Made by a program: the position numbers and the translations under genes. The notes beneath the pieces are model-generated. The model was not told where the DNA came from, did no database searches, and was given only the letters and a program-made list of their open reading frames with translations. Shown piece by piece: positions 20,107-33,400 of a stretch of DNA of 64,000 bases (the first letter of the stretch is position 1; each line of letters opens with the position of its first letter). Source of the stretch: Barnesiella merdipullorum. Its GTDB lineage: Bacteria; Bacteroidota; Bacteroidia; Bacteroidales; Barnesiellaceae. The DNA is taken from NCBI GenBank assembly GCA_019116365.1, contig DXBT01000033.1, positions 1-64,000 of the forward strand, given 5' to 3'.

Positions 20107-20237
20107 CGGTCGTAATAGGATTAAGCGCTGTAAAGATAGTGAAAGGTGAGAGTCGAGGCAAATGGAAACAGAATTTCCTGCTTTTTGTGTTACTCTGCAC
20201 TTCCAGCAGGGCCGACCCGGGGGGGGACAGGCCTACT

Positions 20238-20948
20238 TCATCGGGCGGTAATGTGGAAGCACCCTTGGCGAATCTCGTACTTCACATAGCACTTGTGTGC
20301 CTGGCGCAGGTCGTAGAGCACTTCGCCCAGCAGGAGACGCAGGCGGTCGGAGGGAACGGTATAGGTCGAGTCGGTCACGTTGTAGCGGTTGTAGGCAATG
20401 TCGAACGTGGTGCCGTAGCGGTGGGCCGAATTTTCGCTGGCGTTGGTGTTGCGCCGGCGTAGCGACCGGATGGACTCGTCGGAGCGGAGTGCGCTGGTGA
20501 GGATTATCTGTCGTCCACCCGTGCCGCGACTCATCAGCGAGTCGTTGAAGTTCTTCCCGATGGTCATGAGCAACCATTTGGTCTTGGGGGTGAGGTAGGG
20601 AATCGAGTGGGTGAGTTTATCGACGGTGAAGTATTCGCAGCTGTCGATCTTGGCCAGATTCCAGAATCCCAGTTGCCGGGCCTCGTCGAGCGACTCGAGA
20701 GGCTCGATGCCGTTTTTGCGGGCACTGGCCAGGTGCAGGTCGTTGAGGTCGTTGAAGAGCGTGCGGAAACTGGTGTATCGAATGGGGCTCTTGGGCCAAC
20801 CGCTGGTGCGGAGCTGGGGCTGCGGCCTTATCTCGAAGGTGTCGATGAGGGCACTTTCGGAGTAATCGGACTCGACCTGCTTGCCTTTGCAGCCGGTGAT
20901 CAGGAGGATGGAGCAGATGACAAATAGAGGCAGTAGGGTGTGACGCAT
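20238..20948 (-). CDS. DUF5715 lipoprotein with a peptidase M15-like motif
   Basis: The 236-residue protein starts with a lipoprotein signal (lipobox ITGCKG). Its C-terminal half carries SAHRYGTTFDIAYN (Ser174, His176, Gly179, Asp183), which matches the SxHxxGxAxD zinc motif of D-Ala-D-Ala carboxypeptidases of family M15, and a GCFHIT (His232) that could be the third ligand. I infer a peptidoglycan peptidase fold; activity is untested. A 131-base gap separates it from the LTA-synthase-like gene. That gap includes an eight-base G run (20219-20226) outside any coding frame. Confidence 0.75.
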   Translation of the reverse strand: MRHTLLPLFVICSILLITGCKGKQVESDYSESALIDTFEIRPQPQLRTSGWPKSPIRYTSFRTLFNDLNDLHLASARKNGIEPLESLDEARQLGFWNLAKIDSCEYFTVDKLTHSIPYLTPKTKWLLMTIGKNFNDSLMSRGTGGRQIILTSALRSDESIRSLRRRNTNASENSAHRYGTTFDIAYNRYNVTDSTYTVPSDRLRLLLGEVLYDLRQAHKCYVKYEIRQGCFHITAR

Positions 20949-20973
20949 GAGACGAGGTGGTTTCCGGGAGTGG

Positions 20974-21585
20974 TTATTGAGCCGGATAGCCGACCGTTTG
21001 TGTCAATATTGCCTTTTGTCGATCGTTCAGTTTCAAAACCTGGGCCAACTCGGCGGCATCGAACGAACCACGCACCACGCTTCCCAATCCGGCCGAGGCA
21101 CAGTAGAGATAGATGTTTTGGACAATACAGCCGCAATCGACAAACATCATGTCGTTGCCGGGGGCCTTGTCGAGGTCGGCCACAAAAACGATATTGAGCG
21201 GAGCTGTGTGAACAAAGGGTTGCATGCCTGCGCTTTTGCGGAAGTCGCCGGCGGCTACCTGTGTCAGCACATTGCGCCGAGCGTCGTAGCCATAGGCTCC
21301 CTGGTCGGTAATCACATAGAGCGAAATTTCCTGCCGGTTGAGAGCCGAGGGGGCCGTGCGTTTATCTTCACGGTTGTAGCCCCAGGCTGCCCAAAGCAGG
21401 TTGGCCATGGTTTGCGGCTCGATAGCCCGGGTGGTATCGAACTGGCGGGTCGAAGCCCGTTGGGCAAGCGCCTGCATGAGCGGTTGGCCCCCCTGTTTTT
21501 GCGGAGCGGGCAACTCAATGTCTTGGGCCGGAGCGAAAAGCGGGGCCATTATGAGTAGTGATAAGAGTAAACCTTTGATTTTCAT
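20974..21585 (-). CDS. Secreted SagB-type nitroreductase
   Basis: The 203-residue protein has a cleavable signal peptide (ending PLFAPAQDI) and a nitroreductase fold. The FMN-binding start RASTRQFDTTRAIEPQTMANLLWAAWG, the LNRQEISLYVI segment and the closing CASAGLGSVVRGSFD are visible. Family members reduce nitro groups, quinones or flavins with NAD(P)H; a periplasmic member may use a different donor. It is the outermost gene of the minus-strand group and diverges from the DUF4105 gene. A TATCTTTG element (21609-21616, minus) lies before the start. Confidence 0.85.
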   Translation of the reverse strand: MKIKGLLLSLLIMAPLFAPAQDIELPAPQKQGGQPLMQALAQRASTRQFDTTRAIEPQTMANLLWAAWGYNREDKRTAPSALNRQEISLYVITDQGAYGYDARRNVLTQVAAGDFRKSAGMQPFVHTAPLNIVFVADLDKAPGNDMMFVDCGCIVQNIYLYCASAGLGSVVRGSFDAAELAQVLKLNDRQKAILTQTVGYPAQ

Positions 21586-21757
21586 AATACTTTTTTGTGT
21601 GCGATGAGCAAAGATAACGATTTATTTGGAAGAGGCCGATAATAAAATTATAAAAATTATCAAAGTCAAAGAAAATAAAAGAGTGGGCACAAGGGGTAAT
21701 CGGGTGGAATGTTGTACTTTTACAGCGGTTTTCAATCTCGATGAAAAAAGAGTGCTT

Positions 21758-23011
21758 ATGAAAGTGAAACTATGCGTGATCGCACTGCTCTCGGCTATGT
21801 TATGGGGAGCAACCGTGCGGGCGCAAGAGATATCGCAGAGACAAGATTCGATACAACGGGAGGCGGACACGTTGCAGGTGAGCCTGCTCACGTGCGGCCC
21901 TGGTACAGAGGTGTATGAGTTGTTTGGCCACACCGCATTGCGGGTGAGAAAATCGGCACCTCGAGCTTTTGACTATGTGTTCAATTACGGGATGTTCGAC
22001 TTCAACGCGCCCGCTTTTGTGTGGCGCTTTACCAAGGGAGAGACCGACTATTGCCTGGGGGTAAACGATTTCAGGGACTTTCTGCTTAACTATGTCATGC
22101 GCGAGTCGCGGGTCGATGAGCAGATTCTCAACCTCACTTCCGAGCAAGAGGCGGCCTTGTATCGGGCCTTGCTCGACAATGCCCAGCCGCAGAATCGGGT
22201 ATATCGCTATAACTTCCTGTTTGACAACTGTGCCACGCGGCCCCGCAATATGGTCGAGGCAACCCTCGGCAACCGGGTGCGTTATCGCGAACCCGAGGGG
22301 GTGTTGCCCACCTTCCGTGAAGAGATTGACCGCTATGCCGAGCGCTGTCCGTGGCTCATATTCGGCATCGACCTGGCGTTGGGCAGCGGGCTGGACCGCC
22401 CCATGACCTATCGCGAGCAGATGTTTGGACCTGCAATATTGAAGGAGGCCTTTGACCAGGCCGAGATTCAACTCTCGCCCGATTCGGCCAGTGTGCCGCT
22501 GGTGAGTCGTGCCCAGGTGCTCTACGACCCCGAGGTCCCGGCCGAGCCGGGGATAACCCCCTTTTTCCTCACCCCTCTTTTCGTCGCCTGGCTGTTGGCT
22601 GCGGTGGTGGCCGGGGTATCGGTCTATGACATCGTTCGGCGACGCAGCTCCCGGGTGTTCGACACGGTATTGTTTGCGGCCTATGGATTGGGAGGGTTGA
22701 TTATCTTCTTCCTCATGTTCGTTTCGGTACATCCGGCCACCTATCCCAACTATTCGGCCTTTTGGCTCCACCCCCTTTGGTTGCTGGTAGCCCTCTTTAT
22801 TTGGTTTAAATCTCTTAAAAATATCGTCAGATACTATCATTTTGCTAACTTTGCGGGGCTGTTGATATTCCTGGTGCTGTGGCACTGGATTCCACAGCAG
22901 TTCAATGCCGCATTCATTCCGCTGGTGCTGGTGTTGGTGATGCGCTCGTTTACCTACCTGTGGGTAGAACGGGCACCTAAAAAGGCGGAACAGGACGAAT
23001 ATGAAAAATAA
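21758..23011 (+). CDS. DUF4105 (Lnb N-terminal-like) membrane protein
   Basis: The 417-residue protein has a signal peptide (cut near VRAQE), a periplasmic domain to about residue 260 and four membrane spans after it. The domain has the family pair GHTALRV (His) and FLFDNCATRPR (Cys), which resembles an NlpC/P60-type thiol site. ATG 21758 (MKVKLCVIALL) is chosen over the open frame from 21626 because it starts the signal peptide. It overlaps the PafA-like gene by 11 bases and the pair precedes secA. Confidence 0.85.
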   Translation: MKVKLCVIALLSAMLWGATVRAQEISQRQDSIQREADTLQVSLLTCGPGTEVYELFGHTALRVRKSAPRAFDYVFNYGMFDFNAPAFVWRFTKGETDYCLGVNDFRDFLLNYVMRESRVDEQILNLTSEQEAALYRALLDNAQPQNRVYRYNFLFDNCATRPRNMVEATLGNRVRYREPEGVLPTFREEIDRYAERCPWLIFGIDLALGSGLDRPMTYREQMFGPAILKEAFDQAEIQLSPDSASVPLVSRAQVLYDPEVPAEPGITPFFLTPLFVAWLLAAVVAGVSVYDIVRRRSSRVFDTVLFAAYGLGGLIIFFLMFVSVHPATYPNYSAFWLHPLWLLVALFIWFKSLKNIVRYYHFANFAGLLIFLVLWHWIPQQFNAAFIPLVLVLVMRSFTYLWVERAPKKAEQDEYEK

Positions 23012-24584
23012 AGTATTAGCGACACTACTCCTTTCGCTTCTGGTTGTCCCTTTGGCACAGTCGGCCGACCGCGCTCCACGTCTGGTGGTGGGAATCACGG
23101 TCGATCAGCTGCGCACCGACTATCTGGAGGCTCTGCAAAACCTCTTCGGCGAAAAGGGCTTCAAGCGACTGATGAAGGAAGGGGTGGTTTGCGAGAATCT
23201 GGTTTTCGATTATCCCAATGTCGATAAGGCTTCGGCCACGGCAACTCTCTATACGGGCACGATGCCTTTCTTTCACGGCATCCCCTCGGAGCGGTTCTTC
23301 AACACGACTTTCCAGCGCGAAGAGCTCATCTTGAACGACCCCTCCAAGATAGGCAACTATACCCAGGAGACTTTCTCGCCCGAGCGGCTCAAAACCTCGA
23401 CCATCAGCGACGAGGTGAAGATTGTGAGCGGTGGCTTGGGTCGGGTCTATTCGGTGGCTCCCGATGCCCAGCAGTCCATCCTCAGTGCCGGGCATGCCGG
23501 CAACTGTGCCTTTTGGATCAACGACCGCAACGGCAAGTGGGCCACGACCACCTACTATCGTGATGTGCCCGCCTATATCGAGCAGTTCAATTATGTGCGT
23601 TCGCTCTCGGTACGCATCGATACCCTCGCCTGGACGCCGGTCTATACGCCCGACCTCTATACGGCGATACCCTATCTCACCAACGATTTCTCGTTCAAAC
23701 GCACCTTCTCGCACGACAACCGCGACCGCTTTGTACAGTTCAAGACCACGGCACTGGTCAACCAGGAGATTACCGATGTGGCCGTGGAGTTCCTCGACAA
23801 AGGCCTTTTGGGGCGCCGGGGTGTGCTCGACATGCTCAACGTGGGCTATACGGCCGGGGTCTATCTCAATAAAACCGTGCAGGAGTATGGCCTGGAGTTG
23901 CAGGATGCCTATGTGCGTCTCGACCGCGACATAGCCCGGCTGCTCGACGAGATCGACAAAACCGTGGGACTCGACCACACGGTCGTGTTCCTGGCCTCGA
24001 CAGGCTATTTCAAGGGCGAAGCCAAAGAGTCGCCCATCTATAATATCCCCTCGGGCGAGTTCTACCCGAAGCGGGCCGTCGCCCTGCTCAACGTCTATCT
24101 CATGGCCCTCTATGGCCAGGGCGACTGGGTAATCGGTTATCAGAACCGGCAGATCTTTCTCAACCGCAAACTCATCAAAGAGCGTGATCTCGATGCCGAT
24201 GAGATGCGCAACAAGGCGGCCTCGTTTCTCATTCAGATGGCCGGTGTGCAGGATGTATATACCTCGCAACGGCTGTTGTTGAGCCACGGTACCGACCGGC
24301 TCGCCTCGATGCGCAACGGTTATTGCCCCAAGCTGTCGGGCGACCTCGTGCTCGACCTTTGTCCCGGTTGGGAGGTGGTGTATGAGGATAATAACGACAC
24401 TCGCGAGTATGTGCGCATCAATGCCATCCCCGCTCCGTGTTTTATCCTCGCTCCCGACGTGAAACCCGTTCGCATCGCCACTCCCGTGCGGGCTACAGCC
24501 ATTGCACCCACCGTTTCGCGCCTGTTGCGCATCCGTTCGCCCAACGGTTCTTCCGAGTCTCCGCTCTCCGAAATTCAATACTAA
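23001..24584 (+). CDS. PafA-like alkaline phosphatase superfamily protein, apparent pseudoenzyme
   Basis: The 527-residue exported protein has the fold of PafA-type alkaline phosphatases: VVGITVDQLRTDYL with the first metal Asp (D35), a Thr-containing ATATLYTG motif near 80-86, and the helix DAYVRLDRDIARLLDEIDKTVG. But the usual TADHG metal motif is ASTGY (332-336), the usual STDYVGH is NVGYTAG (280-286), and the His-bearing segment before the last helix is NAIPAPCF. The catalytic metal site therefore looks lost while the fold stays intact. A regulatory, binding or folding role is inferred. It overlaps the DUF4105 gene by 11 bases. Confidence 0.85.
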   Translation: MKNKVLATLLLSLLVVPLAQSADRAPRLVVGITVDQLRTDYLEALQNLFGEKGFKRLMKEGVVCENLVFDYPNVDKASATATLYTGTMPFFHGIPSERFFNTTFQREELILNDPSKIGNYTQETFSPERLKTSTISDEVKIVSGGLGRVYSVAPDAQQSILSAGHAGNCAFWINDRNGKWATTTYYRDVPAYIEQFNYVRSLSVRIDTLAWTPVYTPDLYTAIPYLTNDFSFKRTFSHDNRDRFVQFKTTALVNQEITDVAVEFLDKGLLGRRGVLDMLNVGYTAGVYLNKTVQEYGLELQDAYVRLDRDIARLLDEIDKTVGLDHTVVFLASTGYFKGEAKESPIYNIPSGEFYPKRAVALLNVYLMALYGQGDWVIGYQNRQIFLNRKLIKERDLDADEMRNKAASFLIQMAGVQDVYTSQRLLLSHGTDRLASMRNGYCPKLSGDLVLDLCPGWEVVYEDNNDTREYVRINAIPAPCFILAPDVKPVRIATPVRATAIAPTVSRLLRIRSPNGSSESPLSEIQY

Positions 24585-24594
24585 TTTCTTCCTT

Positions 24595-24627
24595 TTTGCG
24601 GAGTTAGCAAAATTTGCACTATTTTTG
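24595..24627 (+). promoter_or_regulatory. Bacteroides-type promoter for secA
   Basis: TTTG (24595-24598), a 21-base spacer and TATTTTTG (24620-24627) fit the Bacteroides -33/-7 consensus. It follows the upstream gene stop by 11 bases and precedes the secA leader. Confidence 0.65.
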
Positions 24628-24649
24628 CAGGGACAGATATATCTCCCTG
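24628..24649 (+). promoter_or_regulatory. Hairpin in the secA 5' leader
   Basis: CAGGGA (24628-24633) pairs with TCCCTG (24644-24649) around a 10-base loop containing AGATATATCT. It starts within a base or two of the predicted -7 end, so it would lie at the very start of the transcript. Function unknown. Confidence 0.4.
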
Positions 24650-24691
24650 TGTAGGAGGAATCTTTATTAACGAATAAAATAAACACTTTAT

Positions 24692-28018
<3,327 letters not shown>

Positions 28019-28040
28019 TCTCCCTTTTGCCATACGCACG

Positions 28041-28083
28041 CAACAGGCGATTCCCCTGGGGGAGTCGCCTGTTGTATTTTTGT
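28041..28083 (+). terminator. secA terminator
   Basis: A 10-bp perfect stem (28041-28050 with 28065-28074) that also has an inner CCCC/GGGG stack is followed by TATTTTTGT. It lies 23 bases after the secA stop. Confidence 0.88.
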
Positions 28084-28154
28084 GCCACAACGTATGGAGA
28101 TGGTCGGGTGGAGCAGGAGCTGTGGAGCTCGGGTAGAGGCCGCTGCCGTGACCT

Positions 28155-30470
28155 TTAGAAGGGATAGCCAATGGCCAGGTGGAAGGCCAGACTGTTCTTG
28201 AACGAAGTCATGTTGTAGTATCCCTTGCGACCCGTGTCGTAGGGAGCGTGGATGCCTATACCCAGGTCGCCGCGCAACACCAGCATGCCGATGTCGTAGC
28301 GCAGCCCCACGCCGGTGCCCAGGGCAATGTCTTTGAAGAAGGTGCGACCGTCGAGTTCGCCGCCGGGGCGGTTAGGGTCGCGCTTCAGCAGCCAAATGTT
28401 ACCGGCATCGACAAAGGCGGCCCCGTGCAGGTCGCCCCAGATGGGGAAGCGATATTCGAGGTTGGCCTCGAGTTTGAAGGTTCCCGTCTGGTCGAAGTAG
28501 CCGTCAATATCGTCCTGGGGTGGCAGGTAGCTGCCCGGGCCCAGCGAACGGATGGTGAAGGCGCGTATGCTGTTGGCGCCACCTATGTAGAATTGCTCGC
28601 TGTACGGCACCTCCTGGGAGTTGCCGTAGGCATGTTCGGCCCCCACGAATACACGGCCCACCAGCCAGTGGTCGGGGCGGAAGCGATGGTAATAGACCAT
28701 CTCGGCACTCCCCTTGACAAACTGGGAGAAACTGCTGCCGAAAATGCGTTTCTCGCCCTTCTGTCCCAGCAGCGAAGTGATGCCGCTCAGGATATTACCG
28801 GCCGACATACCCATCAGCTGCCATACGAAACGGTTATCGACCTCGCGACCGTAGGAGGTATCGTAGGTATAGGTGTAGCTCGACGAGGGGATGAACTGGT
28901 CGCGGAAACTGAGGGCAATGGCGGGATTCTCCTCCATCGTCTTGTCGAACGACTCGGTGGTGTTGAGCAGTTTGGTATAGACCAGCTTGAACGGGGTGAC
29001 CGAGTGGCCGGCCCGCAGCGAGGTGCGGTACTCGTAACTCATCGACCCGTTGAACGATACCATGCGGAAGTAGTGCGGCCGGTTCATGAGGTTGGCTCCC
29101 AACTGGAACCGGGTGAAGGCGGGATAGCGGCGGGTACGGGGCATCTGCGGCAGGAATCCCGGCACGATGCGGGGATAGGAGAGCGACGAGTTGAGGCCGA
29201 ACTCATAGGAGTTGAAGAGCGAGGCTTTGCCGTGTTGCGAGCCTCCGCCCGTTTGCCATTCGTAGCTGCCGTTGAGTTTTACCGACAGCTTCTCGCCCCC
29301 ACCGAAGAGGTTGTTGTGGTTGATACCCAGGATGAGTCCCGGTCCTATGTAACTGTTCGACTTGGACGACACGTTGGCCTCGATGGTAGCCTCGAGCGGC
29401 ACATCGAAGGTGGCCTGTATGGTCACGTCGAGCGAATCGCGTTGCGCGAGCGAGTCGAGCGGGGTCACCTCGACATTCACCGAGCGGAATATGCCCAGCC
29501 GTCCCAGGTTCGACTGGGTGGTATTCTGGGTCGTCACCGAGTAGATGCTGCCCGGCCTGAAGGTGATGTTGCGGGGCAGGATCCATTGCTTCAGGTGGAT
29601 GGGCTTGAAATAAGACACCGTCATGTGGGGATACCGGATGGTATCGGGGGTGCCTCCACGTGTAGCCGGGTTGAGCTGCACGTTGATGTGCCCCACATAG
29701 TAGGGCTTGAGCGCTTGTGCGGGGATACCCTTCTTGAGAGTCATGCGCAGGGCCACCTTGCCGGGCGAGAGGGTGGTGTCGGCCAGATACTCGATATACT
29801 CGGGGCGGAAGTAGAAATAACCGTTGTCGCGCAGGGCACTGGTGATGCGGTTGCGTTCGGCCGAGAGAGAATCGAGGCAGTAGCGGTCGCCCCGTTGCAG
29901 CAGGGTGGCGGTGTTGATGCTGTCGATAAAGCGGGTGATGGGGGTGGTGGGTGCCGGCAGTTCGACGGTGTCGAGGGTATAGGCCGGCGGCACCTCTATC
30001 TTATAGGAGATGCGGGCTTTGCGGGGATTGCGCTTGTTGTAGATGAGCTCATAGTTAGCCTCGGCCCCAAAGTAGCCGTTGTTGGCCAGGATATCCTTGA
30101 TGACACTCATGCGCAGCTCGGGCTGTACGCTCGAGACGAGTACCGGTTCTTTGGCCAACTTCTCATAAATCCAGTGTTTCAACCCCTTGTCGCTTTTGGG
30201 CTCCAGGTAGTTCCACACCCATAGCCCGATGGGAAAGGGGGTGCGCACATAGGGCGAAAAGAGGGGATTGTTGGGCGCCACCGAGAGGGTGCTCTTGACC
30301 TCGGACTTCACGTTGTCGGCAATCTTCACCCCCGAGTCGGGGATGATCTCCATCTTCTTCACGCCCGTGTAGAGTACCTCGTCGTCGGTGAGGCGCCGGG
30401 TGGTGGAGCAGCCGATGAAGATTACTGTCGCAACGAGGGCGACCAGACCGTATGCTATTCTCTTTTTCAT
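28155..30470 (-). CDS. tamL: BamA/TamA-family outer membrane lipoprotein TamL
   Basis: The 771-residue outer-membrane protein has a lipobox (FIGCST), POTRA-like domains to about residue 400 (ISYKIEVPPAYTLDTVEL; ILANNGYFGAEANYEL), and a C-terminal barrel ending SFKNSLAFHLAIGYPF with the terminal Phe expected for BAM substrates. Bacteroidetes TamL, unlike TamA, is a lipoprotein and partners TamB. The ATG at 30470 overlaps the tamB stop by four bases, which supports the pairing. The 15 upstream codons in this frame belong to tamB territory. Confidence 0.92.
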   Translation of the reverse strand: MKKRIAYGLVALVATVIFIGCSTTRRLTDDEVLYTGVKKMEIIPDSGVKIADNVKSEVKSTLSVAPNNPLFSPYVRTPFPIGLWVWNYLEPKSDKGLKHWIYEKLAKEPVLVSSVQPELRMSVIKDILANNGYFGAEANYELIYNKRNPRKARISYKIEVPPAYTLDTVELPAPTTPITRFIDSINTATLLQRGDRYCLDSLSAERNRITSALRDNGYFYFRPEYIEYLADTTLSPGKVALRMTLKKGIPAQALKPYYVGHINVQLNPATRGGTPDTIRYPHMTVSYFKPIHLKQWILPRNITFRPGSIYSVTTQNTTQSNLGRLGIFRSVNVEVTPLDSLAQRDSLDVTIQATFDVPLEATIEANVSSKSNSYIGPGLILGINHNNLFGGGEKLSVKLNGSYEWQTGGGSQHGKASLFNSYEFGLNSSLSYPRIVPGFLPQMPRTRRYPAFTRFQLGANLMNRPHYFRMVSFNGSMSYEYRTSLRAGHSVTPFKLVYTKLLNTTESFDKTMEENPAIALSFRDQFIPSSSYTYTYDTSYGREVDNRFVWQLMGMSAGNILSGITSLLGQKGEKRIFGSSFSQFVKGSAEMVYYHRFRPDHWLVGRVFVGAEHAYGNSQEVPYSEQFYIGGANSIRAFTIRSLGPGSYLPPQDDIDGYFDQTGTFKLEANLEYRFPIWGDLHGAAFVDAGNIWLLKRDPNRPGGELDGRTFFKDIALGTGVGLRYDIGMLVLRGDLGIGIHAPYDTGRKGYYNMTSFKNSLAFHLAIGYPF

Positions 30471-33400
30471 GGGGCAGCCTCCTTTCGTTGTTTGCGGGAG
30501 CGGAAGAGTTCCCAAAGATTGCTCAGCCGTTTCTTCACGACGAAGCCTACGCCGGTTTGGGTGATTTCGCCCTCGAGAATACTCTCGTAGCCGGTGTGAC
30601 GGAATACCTTGACGTACATGTTGTCGCGCTGGTTGAGGTAATACTCCAGCGAAATGTCGTCGATAAAGTTCTCTTTGAAGTTGACGTCGGCGTTGTCGTC
30701 GGGGCTGAGGCTACCGCCGATGACCACCTTCACCCGGTTGTTGAAGAGGCTCTTGGCCGCCCGGTAGGAGTAGTCGGTGCGGGTGTTGATGCCCGACGCA
30801 TCGGTGTAGGAGTCGATACCAAACGAGAGGTCGATGCCCTTCAGCCCCTGGGCCCACTGGTTGAGCTCTTTTTCGAGGAACGAGTTGAGCGGGTTGCCCA
30901 GCAGGTCCGACCGCGTGGTCGAGGTACCGGGGCCGGTGTAGGTGTTGTAGATGAGCAGACTCATGGCTTGCGAGGCCCGTTGCTCGGCGGTGAGCGAGGT
31001 GAGCTGGTTTTGCAGGGTGAGGTCTTCGGGAGCCGAGAGGTCGAACGATACCGAGAGGTTCTCGAGCGTGTTTTGAATGATGATGCTGATGTCGAAGTTG
31101 ACCTGCCGCGAGTTCTTGTCGTCCTCGGTAATGGTGGTGCGCACCGTCTCGACGGCGGTAATCGACATCTGGGGGTCGGCGATATTGCCGTTCCACGAGA
31201 CGAAGCTGCCGTCTTGTATCTTGAAGAGCTTCTCCGAGATGATGGGCGGGTTGTAGCGCACGAAACCTCCCGAGAGGTTGTAGCGGCCCGAGAAGCGACT
31301 GTCGCCCAGGGCGTTCATGGTGTAGGTGAGGTTGCCGCCGCCCTCGAGGTCGATGCGGTTCTTCCCGTCGGGCGAGAGGTTTACCCCCATCTTGACGGTA
31401 GGCGATATGTTGATGTTGACCTGGATGTCCATGCCCAGCATGCTGCTCTGAGGCAGGGTGTCGCTCTCGGCCACCTCGGTGCTGTCGTTGAACGAGACGA
31501 AGGTGACGATGTTGTTCTCCTGCTGTTGCAGGGCAAACGGTGAGTCCTGCATCACATAGGTGACTTCGGTGCCGGTGAGCAGCCCCACGTTACCGCCAAT
31601 CTTCAAGGCGTCGAGCGGGCCGTTTACCCGCATGTTCAGGTCGGCGATGACCGAGCCATAGACTGTGGCTTTGGAACTGCGGGCCGACTTCACGGGCTGA
31701 AAGGCCGACGCGAAAATGTGCAGGTCGGTATTGATTTTCCCGAAATCTTTGAAGTCGATCTGCCCGTCGATGTGCAGCGGGTTTTTGTTGGCTCCGGTAA
31801 TCTGGTAGTCGTCGAACCGCAATACGTTTTTCTCGACGCGTATGGGGGTAGCGGGGAAGTTGAGGCTTGCCCCCATCGACTTGGAGTTGGCCGCCGCTCC
31901 CTCCATTTGCAGGTATCCGTCGAGCAGGGGGGCCGAGGTGCTGCCCCCTATCTGCATCTGTCCGTTGAGGTATCCTTGCAGCTGGGCCATCCCGGCGGGA
32001 AGGAAGGGGTTGGCTGTGGCCAGGGGCAGGCGGTCGATATTCATGCGGAGCGAAACGGGCGAATCGGCCTTGTCGTCGAGCAGTCCCGACAGGGTCAGTA
32101 CCGATACGCTGTCGATTTGCAGGGCGGCCTTCGCCTCCTGTCGTCCGAGCGAGTCGAGCTGGTAATTCACCTTCAGGTCAAAGTCGCCCACCCGTTGCTT
32201 GCCATAGTAGAACTGCGATATACCCACGTTGCCGGCCACTTCGGTGCCGCCTTGCGGGAGTTTGACCAGCAGGTTGGCCGACACACTGCCGGCAATTTGC
32301 GGCGAGAAGGGCGACAGGGCCAGCCAGGGAGCAATCTCCATGCCGTTGATATCGACCTTGAGCGGCTCTTGTCGATCCAGGTCGTGGCCGGTCTCGTCGT
32401 GCAGCGTGGTGACGATGAGGTGCCGGTCGCCGTGGGTGAGGGCGATGTCGGCATCGAAGTGGTTGCTGTAATAGTATGAGAAGAAGTTGTTGGGGTTCAG
32501 CGACCAGGTCTCGAAGCCGATGATGGGGTTCTTGGGAAAGAATGACACCTGCACGAGCGAGTCGAGGAAATTGGCCTGGCAACCGATGCGGAATCCTTCT
32601 TGTCCCTGCCGGTTCTTCTGTACGCAGAAGAGTTTGGTGGTGTTGCCCGACAGGAATCCGTTGAGAACGACCGAGGCCAGCTGGTCGAGGTTGCCGGGTT
32701 TGTTGCCCACCTGGAGTGAATAGTAGAGCCGTTCTTCCCGTTCGTGCCGCTCGAAGAGCGAGAGTTGCAGGGTGTCAATCACAATACCGCCGGTCGAGAA
32801 ACGATCGACCTGACTCGTGGCGTTGAGCAGCGAGTCGTTGCGGGCGGTGAGGGCGAACTGGTTGAATCCCATGCCCATGCCTTTGAGATATTGTTGCACG
32901 GGGTTGTTGCGCTTGGCGCTGACGTTGAGGTCGAACGGGGGCAGGGCCTGGTGCAGGGCTTCCATGTCGAGTCGCTTCTTCTCCTGCACCGAGGCGAGGA
33001 TGGGCATTGCCTGGTCGAGTTTCTCGAGAAACGGGGTGAGACCTGTTGACGAGGTAAAGCGCATGGCCAGGTCGCCGCTTTGGAGAGAGGCCTGGATGTG
33101 GGTCGAGTCGGTCTCGGCCGCCAGCGACAGGTCGCTGGTTTGCACATGGGCTGTAGGTAACAGGGCAGACAGTTTGTCGAGTTGCAGCGAGGCTTGGTAT
33201 AAATCGTTGTCGGGTTCTACCCGTCCCGAAAGCGAGAGTGATGTCGATATCTGGCAGGTCTCGGGGGTAAACTTCAGGGCTTGGAGGTCGGTGTGAATAT
33301 CGCCCGAGAGGGCAAAGAGATACCTCTGCGGCAGGAGCGAGGCCGACAGGCTGAGCCCCGTCAGCAGATTGGGGTCGGTACAGGCGATGTATCCTGTAGC

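Noticed and set aside
20219..20226. Eight-base G run as a possible phase-variation tract
   Set aside because: It lies in a gap between genes, outside any frame and away from a recognisable promoter, so slippage would have no clear effect.
28179..30224. A 681-codon plus-strand frame opposite tamL
   Set aside because: Same reason: the minus-strand TamL is a convincing lipoprotein barrel and the opposite frame lacks motifs.
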